Source: JBKQWK01 sp052139595 (lineage in GTDB: Bacteria > Actinomycetota > Thermoleophilia > UBA2241). From it: a stretch of DNA of 6,371 nt. Shown here in pieces: positions 1 to 5,294 of the stretch. Every line of letters starts with the position of its first letter. Within the stretch, counting starts at the first letter, position 1. Both the position numbers and the translations under genes were made by a program. Under the pieces are notes generated by a model. It was not told the DNA's origin, did not search any database, and saw only the letters and a program-made list of their open reading frames with translations. The stretch is taken from contig JBKQWK010000191.1 of NCBI GenBank assembly GCA_052139595.1, positions 1 to 6,371 of the forward strand, given 5' to 3'.

Positions 1-191
1 CCGAGGGGGATCGTGAGTACCGCCGTGGTAGCCGTGCCGCCCGCGAACGTGACGTTGGTCCACGTTTGATCGTGTGTGCCCTCCGGGATGACGAAGTTCG
101 TCAGGACAGGATCAGGAGGTACGGGCGGCACAGGAGGCGTCACCTGAATCTCGTGCACGAGTCCACAAAGCGGGCAGGCGTGAGTGGCCAT
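1..191 (-). CDS. Partial phage protein with N-terminal Cys/His cluster and Pro-rich linker
   Basis: Reading the minus strand from an ATG at 191 gives an open frame of 63 codons with no stop before the left edge, so only the N-terminus is visible. The ATG lies one base after the TGA of the preceding gene (TGACATG), so translational coupling is likely; no strong Shine-Dalgarno is seen. The protein begins MATHACPLCGLVHEIQ. His4, Cys6, Cys9 and His13 could bind one metal ion, but this is inference. A proline-rich linker follows (TPPVPPVPPDPV, about residues 18-29), then a Thr/Val/Ala-rich stretch that looks like the start of a beta-sandwich. A small anchor, flexible linker and beta domain would suit a virion surface protein. 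I do not recognise the family. That it is a gene is fairly likely; its function is unknown. Confidence 0.62.
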   Translation of the reverse strand, partial: MATHACPLCGLVHEIQVTPPVPPVPPDPVLTNFVIPEGTHDQTWTNVTFAGGTATTAVLTIPL

Positions 192-192
192 G

Positions 193-609
193 TCAGCTCG
201 CAGTGATAGTCGTGGCGCCGCTCGTGACGCTAACCTGCTCATTCACCGGGCAGGCAACGCCCGAGCCGAGCACGATCCAAGGCAGGCAGCGGTTGCCGGC
301 CGTGGCCGCGTCGTAGAACTCAACCCACTGACACGACGGCCACGCCGAACTGCCGGTGTTCTGCGGGAAGAGAATAGCCAGCGCCGTGGTTAGCGTTTGC
401 GCCGTCTCCGTGAATGTGCTCGCCAGCGTCAGCGCGACGCGGGCATAGCCGGTTGCCGTGCCGGTTGTCAGCTCGGTGCCGGCCGTTGCCTCTGTCGGCG
501 CGCTGGAACAGAGAGCGGCGTAGACGGTGGTGACGGGGGTGTACGTGGCGAGCTTCGAGATGTGCTTGAGGATTTGATCGGCGAGGTATGCGGGGGTCGT
601 TCCTGCCAT
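193..609 (-). CDS. Small phage structural protein of the family often labelled 'phage tail fiber protein'
   Basis: This 138-residue protein starts at an ATG with an excellent ribosome binding site (AAAGGAG, 6 bases upstream). It has an N-terminal helix (YLADQILKHISKL), then TVYAALCSSAPTEATAGTEL, a GYARVALT strand, a FPQ motif, an EFYDAATAGN turn, and a C-terminal strand ending near VTSGATTITAS. This order (YLA..ILdH, tVYvaL, aPT..gtEv, YaRv.., FPq, iyDAat.Gn, v.sGd..) matches from memory a widespread family of about 120-140 residues that databases call 'phage tail fiber protein'. The name is poorly supported. The position two genes after the major capsid protein fits a virion or neck component equally well. 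It lies 33 bases after the preceding gene and one base before the next, in the same operon. The CDS is near certain; the role is moderately supported. Confidence 0.8.
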   Translation of the reverse strand: MAGTTPAYLADQILKHISKLATYTPVTTVYAALCSSAPTEATAGTELTTGTATGYARVALTLASTFTETAQTLTTALAILFPQNTGSSAWPSCQWVEFYDAATAGNRCLPWIVLGSGVACPVNEQVSVTSGATTITAS

Positions 610-614
610 GATTT

Positions 615-621
615 CTCCTTT
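615..621 (-). promoter_or_regulatory. Strong ribosome binding site
   Basis: The minus strand reads AAAGGAG here, 6 bases before the ATG at 609. It fixes the start of the 138-residue gene and suggests high expression. Confidence 0.8.
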
Positions 622-642
622 AGTGTTGTAGTGCTGCGCTAC

Positions 643-990
643 CTAATCAGCCAGATACGTGAGATTGACGACCGCCGCCGCCACCGCACTTTGCGCGTGA
701 ATTGCCATGCCGACGGCAACGTTGTCGAGGTTGAGTGCCAGGATCGGCGCGGCCCCGGCCGAGATGTTCACGCCATTGGTGGCTGATGTGACCTCGCCGA
801 TGGCGACGCGACAGGCGGAGGCGCAGTTGACGCAGACGTAGGTGGCCCAGGCGGGAACGTTCGCCCCGGCCGCGTAGTCGGTGTTGGCCGCGGTACAGGT
901 GATCGTCGTCATCGGCACACAGCCCTTCTGCAGCTTGGCGTAGGTGTAGCCACCGATAACCTCGTGCATGGCGTTCTTCGTCTCGTACAT
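643..990 (-). CDS. Small protein after the capsid gene, candidate head decoration protein
   Basis: This 115-residue protein starts at an ATG with AAAGGGAG placed 6 bases upstream and ends with TAG. It is the first gene after the major capsid gene, 103 bases downstream. After a short charged N-terminus (MYETKNAMHEVIGG) it is rich in Ala, Val, Thr and Asn, with alternating hydrophobic residues typical of beta strands (for example WATYVCVNC, GVNISAGAAPILALNL, AAAVVNLTYL). It has five cysteines (C24, C32, C53, C56, C60), three of them in a CVNCASAC cluster, which is unusual for a capsid accessory protein. There is no signal peptide or membrane segment. Size, beta content and position fit a decoration or cement protein, but I recognise no family motif, so that role is inferred from context. 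A head-completion or tail protein is also possible. Confidence 0.72.
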   Translation of the reverse strand: MYETKNAMHEVIGGYTYAKLQKGCVPMTTITCTAANTDYAAGANVPAWATYVCVNCASACRVAIGEVTSATNGVNISAGAAPILALNLDNVAVGMAIHAQSAVAAAVVNLTYLAD

Positions 991-996
991 GTCCCG

Positions 997-1004
997 CTCC
1001 CTTT
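997..1004 (-). promoter_or_regulatory. Ribosome binding site
   Basis: The minus strand reads AAAGGGAG, 6 bases before the ATG at 990. It supports that start over the internal ATG at codon 8. Confidence 0.7.
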
Positions 1005-1033
1005 ACGCCCGTAGGGGGCGGTCGACGCCTGGC

Positions 1034-1052
1034 GTCCGGTTACAGACCGGAC
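1034..1052 (-). terminator. Intercistronic hairpin after the major capsid gene
   Basis: A perfect 7-bp inverted repeat (GTCCGGT / ACCGGAC) with a 5-base loop lies 42 bases past the capsid gene stop. No T-run follows, so it does not look like a classical intrinsic terminator. It could partially attenuate transcription, stop RNA decay, or mark an RNA processing site, leaving capsid mRNA more abundant than the downstream genes. A second, weaker 5-bp hairpin (CGCCC / GGGCG, 1006-1020) lies close to the next ribosome binding site. The structure is seen directly; the function is inference. Confidence 0.4.
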
Positions 1053-1093
1053 CCATCGCCGCCGCCCCCATTCGGGCTACCTTGACCTGTCGG

Positions 1094-2686
1094 TTACGCC
1101 TGCCGAACGCCGGTGATGGACGCCTGCGCCAGCGGGAAGTAACACTTCAGGGTTTCGTCGAACAGGATCGAGAACGGGTAACGGACGTCGGTCTTCGCCA
1201 GTTCCCAGTAGGTGTAGGGAAGCCGCACGTCGAGGGCGAAAGCGCGCGACTCGTTGGTGTAGGGGTAAGGCACCTCTTCGGAGAGGATGGCGATGTTGCC
1301 GTCTGGCCAATACGGATGCGCCCAGATCGGCACGACCGGCTGGCTGCCAGCCTGCATGGTGCCGGCGAACTTGTTCGTGTAGGCACCCATGAATGTGCCG
1401 CCCTGGAACTTGCCCTGCGCGTCGCCGATGTTGATGAAGTTCGAGACGTTGCCGGTCGAGGCGAGGATCTTTGCACTCAGGTCGGCGGCACCGTTCGGGC
1501 TGGTGACGATCAGGGTAGGGCTCGTCTGCCATTGCCGCCAGAGGTAGCTGAGGATGAGGTCGAGTTCTTTGATCCCACCCGGGATCGGAGTCAGCTGTTG
1601 ACCCTGCATGTCGATCTGTTGGGGGTTCGCGCCGAGGCTCGTCCCGTACATCGTGCCCTTGGTCGCCCAGGCCCAGTAGCCCTCGAACTCGTTGGCGTTC
1701 GCGGTGCCATCGTGACTGGCCGTCGGCACCACGTTGCTGCCGTCGCCAGCAGCAGCGACCATGACCGAGGTCACGGTGACAAACGTCTGACCAGGAGTGA
1801 CGGGGATAATCGGCGAGCCGAGCGCCGTCAGCGTGGTCGCGCTTGGGTAGTAGAGCTGTTGTGCGGCCGTGCTCACGTTCTGCGGTTCAACGAGGGTAGC
1901 CACGGCGGCAGTGGCGCCGGTGTAGATCTTGTAGGCAAATGCGCCTTGCACCGCTGGCCAACTGACCGTCATCCAGTCCGGGGTTGTGCCCGCTCCCACG
2001 GTGATGTCGAGATAGTTCGACTCGCCGATGAGCGTGCCCGATGAGGCAGCCGGCGCGCCGCTCATGTTGGCGAGCACGCCGCGCAGGGTGAGGGCGGTGA
2101 CCGCAACGTGTGCCGGTTTCGTGCCCATGCCGCTGCCGGTTGAGGTTGAGCAGACAGCCGTGCCGGACGCTGGCGCGGCAAGCGCGGTCTGGTTACCACC
2201 AATGACCTGGTATTCTTCCAGGCGAGTCAGGCCGCTCATGACCTGACGAGTAGCGATGGCGAATGGATCGTCGTAGCCCTTAGACGCGAGCGTCGAGCGC
2301 AGCGTGACGCTGTTGCTCAGCGCCTGGTCGACGTATTGGCAGGCGATCGTCACGGGGTTGCCGGTGAAGTCCTGGCCGATGCCAGCTTCAGACGTGCCCA
2401 GCGCGGTTGAGAAGTTAAACGAACCGAAACCGAGTTCGGCCTTGTACTGCACCTGCTCGGCGCCTTGCTGTGGCGTGTCGACAGGGGTGCGGTTACGCAT
2501 GCCGGCGAAGGTCGGCAGAAGGATTTTCGCCTCGCGTTCGAGCAAGAGGCCCTGGTAGCTGGTGCCATAAGTGCCGCCGCCAGCAGCGGTCAATGCCTTT
2601 TTGATCTCCAGCGGAGAGAGTCTGGACTGGTCGCCCATCCCGAGCAACGTCCTCAACTCGTTAAGCTGTCCCGACTGCATATCCAT
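1094..2686 (-). CDS. Phage major capsid protein, HK97 fold, with an inserted Ig/FN3-like domain
   Basis: This 530-residue protein is the likely shell subunit. It starts at an ATG with a double Shine-Dalgarno (AAGGAAAGGA) about 8 bases upstream. Residues 1-50 form a short charged N-arm. Residues 55-115 (LLPTFAGMRNRTPVDTP onward, then YKAELGFGSFNF) fit the N-arm/E-loop part of capsid proteins. Residues 153-165 (LTRLEEYQVIGGN) match the common capsid motif aL..EE..llgGN in the spine helix region. Residues about 166-332 are an insertion rich in Thr, Val and Ala with an FN3-like signature (VSWPAVQGAFAYKIY, 241-255). The core resumes at EFEGYW (333) and runs to the end, including SYLWRQW and a C-terminal RLPYTYWELAKTDVRYPF stretch. 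At 530 residues it exceeds the roughly 300-400 typical of HK97-type subunits, and the insert explains the difference. It follows the protease and scaffold-like genes, as expected. Confidence rests on motifs plus gene order. Confidence 0.85.
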   Translation of the reverse strand: MDMQSGQLNELRTLLGMGDQSRLSPLEIKKALTAAGGGTYGTSYQGLLLEREAKILLPTFAGMRNRTPVDTPQQGAEQVQYKAELGFGSFNFSTALGTSEAGIGQDFTGNPVTIACQYVDQALSNSVTLRSTLASKGYDDPFAIATRQVMSGLTRLEEYQVIGGNQTALAAPASGTAVCSTSTGSGMGTKPAHVAVTALTLRGVLANMSGAPAASSGTLIGESNYLDITVGAGTTPDWMTVSWPAVQGAFAYKIYTGATAAVATLVEPQNVSTAAQQLYYPSATTLTALGSPIIPVTPGQTFVTVTSVMVAAAGDGSNVVPTASHDGTANANEFEGYWAWATKGTMYGTSLGANPQQIDMQGQQLTPIPGGIKELDLILSYLWRQWQTSPTLIVTSPNGAADLSAKILASTGNVSNFINIGDAQGKFQGGTFMGAYTNKFAGTMQAGSQPVVPIWAHPYWPDGNIAILSEEVPYPYTNESRAFALDVRLPYTYWELAKTDVRYPFSILFDETLKCYFPLAQASITGVRQA

Positions 2687-2694
2687 GTGTGCGG

Positions 2695-2704
2695 TCCTTT
2701 CCTT
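2695..2704 (-). promoter_or_regulatory. Double ribosome binding site of the capsid gene
   Basis: The minus strand reads AAGGAAAGGA, two overlapping Shine-Dalgarno cores about 8 bases before the ATG at 2686. This is the strongest initiation region among the long genes here and suits a very abundant virion protein. Confidence 0.7.
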
Positions 2705-2716
2705 GAGCAGGCGGGG

Positions 2717-4453
2717 TTAGCGTCCGGCCTGAATGTTGTGGATGGCTGCAAAGCCGCCGAAGTACTGGTTGGCGTCCTCGATCACGACCTCTTTGGCCAG
2801 CTCGTTTTGGTACTTGGTGAAGAGGCGGTAGTCGCCGTTGCACGCCTTCAGCGCTTTGTCGAGTGCACCGATGCGGTCATCACCGAGCAGGGCGGCTTCG
2901 ACTGCCGCTTTCGTCTCGTCGACGGGGCCGCTGGCCGCTTTGGCGAGGCCAATAACGGGCACGTTCTGGGCCACGGTCTTGCCGACAGGATCGGGCAGAG
3001 CCGGGCTTGATCCGGAAGCAGTGCTGAGCGCGGCGACGATTGACTGAGCGAGTTCCTGCACCGGGAAACCGGCCATGCTTGGGCCAGCGGGTGCGGCTTG
3101 GTAGCCGGCGGAAACGGCCGGTCCAGCAGGCGGTGCGTCCTTTGTGAACGGCGCCGAATGTGTGCTTGAGCTGCTGGACGGGCTGGAGCTTGAATCAGAA
3201 CTGGTCGAGCTGCCCGTGCTGGAGCTGGATGAACTGGGGCTCGTCGAGCTGCTGCTGCCCGAACTGGACGGAGTGCCCGAACTGGTCGTACCGGTTGAAC
3301 TACCGAACCCGCTGGATCCGCTGGCGCTATCGCTGAACGGGAACGAGCCCGAGTCAGACGAGCTGGACGGTGAACTCATTGACGACCCGTCGCTCGATGA
3401 GCTGGACGAATCGGACGAGCTGGACGAGCTGGAGAGCACGTCACGCAACGCCTGCAGGCCAGCGGAAGCCTGCGGGTCGGTAACCAGCGTGCTGATCTGG
3501 TCGATGAGGCTGACGGGGTCGCCCTTGGCGATGCCCTCGGCCTCAAGCGCGGCCAACTCCTTCTTCAACTCTTGGAAGCGGAGAAACTTTTCGAGGTCGT
3601 TCACGGCGTCTGCTCCTTTACTGACAGTGGATGGGCGGGACGCCGTTCCGGCGTCGGACGACCCTGTAGTGGACTTGCTGGCGGCGGCGGGCTTGACGGG
3701 CTGGATCTGGCCGCCGGAGAGTTCGTGCTTCTCGCCGAAGAGCGACGTGGCGCGGGAGGCGATGCGCTGGCCGATGGTGGCCCACTCGGCGCTTGAGTAG
3801 ACGCTCTTGCCGGCGCCGGCGTTGTACCGGGCCATGGCGGAGGTGACGCGCCCCTTGTTGTTGATCGGCCAGGAGAAGTTCGCCGGGTCGGCGTAGTCGT
3901 CGCCGCTCGTCGGGTAGCCCTTGGGCGGCGTCTTCGGCTCGCCTTCCTTGTGCGGGATCGCGTCCTTGACGACGACGACGTTGGGGGCGGACGAGGAGGA
4001 TGAGCTGCTAGAGGATGAGGACGAGGAAAGGAAGTCCGAGGCCGAGGGCGCCGGGGCGATGACGGCCGAATCGCTCGTCACCATGACGGCGGCGGGACCG
4101 ACAGGTTCGTAGATCGTCACCTCGCGGACCGGCTGCGGGTCGATGAGAACGATGACGCCGTTTTCGTCGGCGGCGTAGGTGGCGGTAAAAGTGTCGTTGC
4201 CGACGTCATAAATGACCTGCGACGGCGTAAAGTCCCGGACCCAGACATCCACCGCCTCGTCAGCGATGAGGTCTGACACCGCCTGCTGCAGCGCCTCGCG
4301 CTGCGCCTGATAGCCGCCCGGCAGCGCTTTGGCGACGGGGCCTGCTGGCATGTCGCGCTTGACCACGGTAAACGTCGCCTCCGGATTCGCGGGGTTGTCG
4401 ACGAGGCTGATTTCGTAAAGTTCCAGCTCGTCGATGACGCGCACGACGCTCAC
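2717..4453 (-). CDS. Multidomain scaffold-like protein carrying the detached C-terminal motif of the prohead protease
   Basis: This 578-residue protein starts at a GTG overlapping the protease stop (GTGA), so translation is probably coupled. Domains in order: residues 10-30 carry ELYEISLVDNPANPEATF, the conserved end of XkdF-type proteases; about 48-115 is a compact region with VWVRDF and beta strands, resembling a domain seen in phage protease-associated proteins; 143-155 is a run of 13 serines; about 186-236 (DYADPANFSWPI ... YSSAEWATIGQRIASRA) resembles DUF6582; about 282-309 is a predicted coiled coil (LEKFLRFQELKKELAALEAE); 341-430 is about two-thirds serine; 436-578 is a helical C-terminus with GYQAAPAGP, PVQELAQSIVAAL and ALDKALKACNGDYRLFTKYQ. 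The place between protease and capsid gene, the coiled coil and the disordered linkers fit a scaffold, with the C-terminus perhaps binding the capsid protein. That role is inference. The -1 frame relation to the upstream gene raises the possibility that both are one protein. Confidence 0.78.
   Translation of the reverse strand: MSVVRVIDELELYEISLVDNPANPEATFTVVKRDMPAGPVAKALPGGYQAQREALQQAVSDLIADEAVDVWVRDFTPSQVIYDVGNDTFTATYAADENGVIVLIDPQPVREVTIYEPVGPAAVMVTSDSAVIAPAPSASDFLSSSSSSSSSSSSSAPNVVVVKDAIPHKEGEPKTPPKGYPTSGDDYADPANFSWPINNKGRVTSAMARYNAGAGKSVYSSAEWATIGQRIASRATSLFGEKHELSGGQIQPVKPAAASKSTTGSSDAGTASRPSTVSKGADAVNDLEKFLRFQELKKELAALEAEGIAKGDPVSLIDQISTLVTDPQASAGLQALRDVLSSSSSSSDSSSSSSDGSSMSSPSSSSDSGSFPFSDSASGSSGFGSSTGTTSSGTPSSSGSSSSTSPSSSSSSTGSSTSSDSSSSPSSSSSTHSAPFTKDAPPAGPAVSAGYQAAPAGPSMAGFPVQELAQSIVAALSTASGSSPALPDPVGKTVAQNVPVIGLAKAASGPVDETKAAVEAALLGDDRIGALDKALKACNGDYRLFTKYQNELAKEVVIEDANQYFGGFAAIHNIQAGR
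3158..3433 (-). repeat. Long serine-rich low-complexity tract inside the scaffold-like gene
   Basis: Residues 341-430 of the encoded protein contain about 59 serines, interspersed with Gly, Thr, Pro and Asp, and the tract ends at about residue 432. Several serine codons are mixed (TCC, TCG, TCA, TCT, AGC, AGT), so the DNA is not a simple microsatellite. The tract reads as a flexible acidic-to-neutral linker between the coiled coil and the C-terminal helical domain. Confidence 0.85.
3989..4027 (-). repeat. Run of 13 serine codons inside the scaffold-like gene
   Basis: Residues 143-155 are all serine, written with five different codons (TCC, TCG, TCA, TCT, AGC). It separates the VWVRDF domain from the DUF6582-like domain. 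The mixed codons argue for selection on the protein rather than recent slippage. Confidence 0.85.
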
Positions 4454-4839
4454 GACGTCGCCTGCGTCATATGGGACTTGGTGCAGATGCCGCCGATGGA
4501 GAAGCCCTTAAGGACGCCTTCGCGGCATTTGGTCAGGGCGGATTCGCCATCTGGCGACTCGGATAGCCAGACCTGCACACCGATGCGCTCGTTATCGGGG
4601 TCGGGCCACCAGTTGCGCAAGACACCGACAGCGACCGGCTGGTGCATTTCGCGGATGCCGAGACTTGAGGCGGCACGCTCGAAAGCGGCGACGGCAACCT
4701 CGAAGGGGACAATGTCGCCCTGTTTATCGAGGGCGGACGTGGTAGCCCAGCCCTCAACAATGCGGTCGTCGCCTGCGCCGACCTTGCTGATGGCAAAGGT
4801 CAGACTCGTTGTCGCGCTTCTGCGGGCATCCGTTGGCAT
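4450..4839 (-). CDS. XkdF-like prohead protease, N-terminal catalytic part
   Basis: This 129-residue protein matches the front of the XkdF/prohead serine protease family, which trims scaffold and capsid N-termini during head maturation. Visible motifs: RIVEGWATTSALDKQGDIV (residues 26-44), GIREMHQPVAVG (61-72) with the probable catalytic His66, and EGVLKGFSIGG (107-117) with the probable catalytic Ser114. Family members continue with an ElxEISLVDxPANPxA motif about 20 residues later. Here the frame stops first at TGA (4452-4450), and that motif is found in the -1 frame in the next gene. The product is thus shorter than a usual protease. The ATG at 4839 is the first in frame after an upstream stop and has no convincing Shine-Dalgarno. 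It is the first gene leftward of the divergent repeat region, so a promoter for the capsid genes may lie at 4840-4934, though I see no clear -35/-10 pair. Confidence 0.83.
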   Translation of the reverse strand: MPTDARRSATTSLTFAISKVGAGDDRIVEGWATTSALDKQGDIVPFEVAVAAFERAASSLGIREMHQPVAVGVLRNWWPDPDNERIGVQVWLSESPDGESALTKCREGVLKGFSIGGICTKSHMTQATS

Positions 4840-4859
4840 GTATGACGTGAGTTCTAGGA

Positions 4860-4871
4860 GGCTAGCTAGCC
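4860..4871. repeat. Perfect 12-bp palindrome GGCTAGCTAGCC in the divergent intergenic region
   Basis: The sequence equals its own reverse complement and lies 21 bases upstream of the protease ATG, next to AGGAGG on the plus strand. It could be a dimeric repressor site or simply chance. It lies 17 bases from the tandem 11-bp repeats. Confidence 0.5.
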
Positions 4872-4888
4872 CGCATTGAAGGTCACAT

Positions 4889-4932
4889 CTAAGTCGGGTT
4901 TAGGTCGGTCCTAAGTCCGGTCTAGGTCTCAA
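4889..4932 (+). repeat. Four tandem 11-bp repeats between the divergent HTH and protease genes
   Basis: The heptamer YTARGTC occurs at 4889 (CTAAGTC), 4900 (TTAGGTC), 4911 (CTAAGTC) and 4922 (CTAGGTC), exactly every 11 bases. Three of the four are followed by CGG or CCGG. An 11-base period is close to one DNA helical turn, so a protein could bind all four on the same face. The array ends two bases before the ATG of the HTH gene and lies upstream of the leftward protease gene, a natural place for an operator controlling both. The repeats are seen directly; the operator role and the HTH protein as ligand are inference. Confidence 0.7.
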
Positions 4933-4934
4933 CA

Positions 4935-5240
4935 ATGTCGCCGCAGGGGGCAAGAGTGATCTACGAACATGCGTTAACGGTCGAAGAGATGGCGCGTCTC
5001 GCACAGCTGCGACGGCTGCTGGCAAGCGGAGAGGCAGAGAGAGTTCGCATCGCCGCTGGAGTCAATCGCGCCGAGGCGGCGAAAACGTGCGGGGTGCAAG
5101 CGGTAACGCTCATTCGCTGGGAAACGGGACGAACGACGCCGAAGACCCGGCGAGCGCTCGCGTACCTTCACCTTCTGGAGATGCTGAGCGACGCGGCTCT
5201 CAACCCGCGCGAAACGAGCGGACCGACCTGGCCTGATTAG
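4935..5240 (+). CDS. Small XRE-like helix-turn-helix DNA-binding protein
   Basis: This 101-residue protein is the only plus-strand gene I support. Residues 20-34 form a basic amphipathic helix (ARLAQLRRLLASGEA). Residues about 36-84 fit a lambda-repressor/XRE-type HTH: AAGVNRAEAAKTCGV, then the likely recognition helix QAVTLIRWETG, then TPKTRRALAYLHLLEML. No dimerisation, metal or protease domain follows; the tail is polar. The ATG at 4935 lacks a Shine-Dalgarno, whereas an in-frame GTG at 4956 has AGGGGG five bases upstream and may be the true start, giving 94 residues. The gene sits reversed between head genes, with tandem repeats in front and hairpins behind. That is the arrangement of a moron, a separately expressed insert. 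It may repress itself or the leftward head operon by binding the repeats; this is inference. Confidence 0.8.
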   Translation: MSPQGARVIYEHALTVEEMARLAQLRRLLASGEAERVRIAAGVNRAEAAKTCGVQAVTLIRWETGRTTPKTRRALAYLHLLEMLSDAALNPRETSGPTWPD

Positions 5241-5245
5241 TCAGG

Positions 5246-5281
5246 AGACGGCCCCCACCTGCCGTCTGTGGGCTTTCGCCC
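5246..5281. terminator. Double hairpin between convergent genes
   Basis: Six bases after the HTH stop lies a perfect 7-bp inverted repeat AGACGGC / GCCGTCT (5246-5252 with 5261-5267, 8-base loop). It is followed by GGGC-TTTC-GCCC (5270-5281), which on the minus strand reads GGGC-GAAA-GCCC with a stable GNRA-type tetraloop. No T-run follows on either strand, so intrinsic termination is uncertain. The position between two converging genes suits a bidirectional terminator. Confidence 0.45.
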
Positions 5282-5294
5282 TCCCGGGGCTATA

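Noticed and set aside
968..2044. Long plus-strand open frame of 358 codons opposite the capsid gene
   Set aside because: It is antisense to a well-supported capsid gene, is rich in Arg, Gly and Val as expected from the complement of GC-rich coding DNA, and shows no family motif.
2465..3010. Plus-strand open frame of 181 codons across the capsid/scaffold-like gene border
   Set aside because: It covers the ends of two supported minus-strand genes and their ribosome binding site and has no recognisable domain.
3144..3800. Plus-strand open frame of 218 codons rich in Leu, Glu and Asp
   Set aside because: Its LELDELE-type composition is the direct complement of the serine codons in the scaffold-like gene. 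No independent ribosome binding site or family motif supports it.
4478..4879. Plus-strand open frame opposite the protease gene
   Set aside because: It is antisense to the conserved His and Ser protease motifs, which explain the coding signal on the minus strand.
4856..4914. Perfect AGGAGG on the plus strand followed by a TTG-started 12-codon mini-ORF across the repeats
   Set aside because: The 14-base spacing to TTG is too long, the peptide is tiny, and the sequence is explained by the palindrome and repeats. A leader peptide cannot be supported.
4889..4932. CRISPR array or phage origin iterons
   Set aside because: Repeats are only 11 bases with no spacers, and there is no replication gene or AT-rich unwinding region, so an operator-like array is the simpler reading.
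4840..4934. A sigma70-type promoter with TTGAGA (minus strand, 4927-4932)
   Set aside because: No acceptable -10 box occurs 16-18 bases downstream. A promoter is expected here but cannot be placed.
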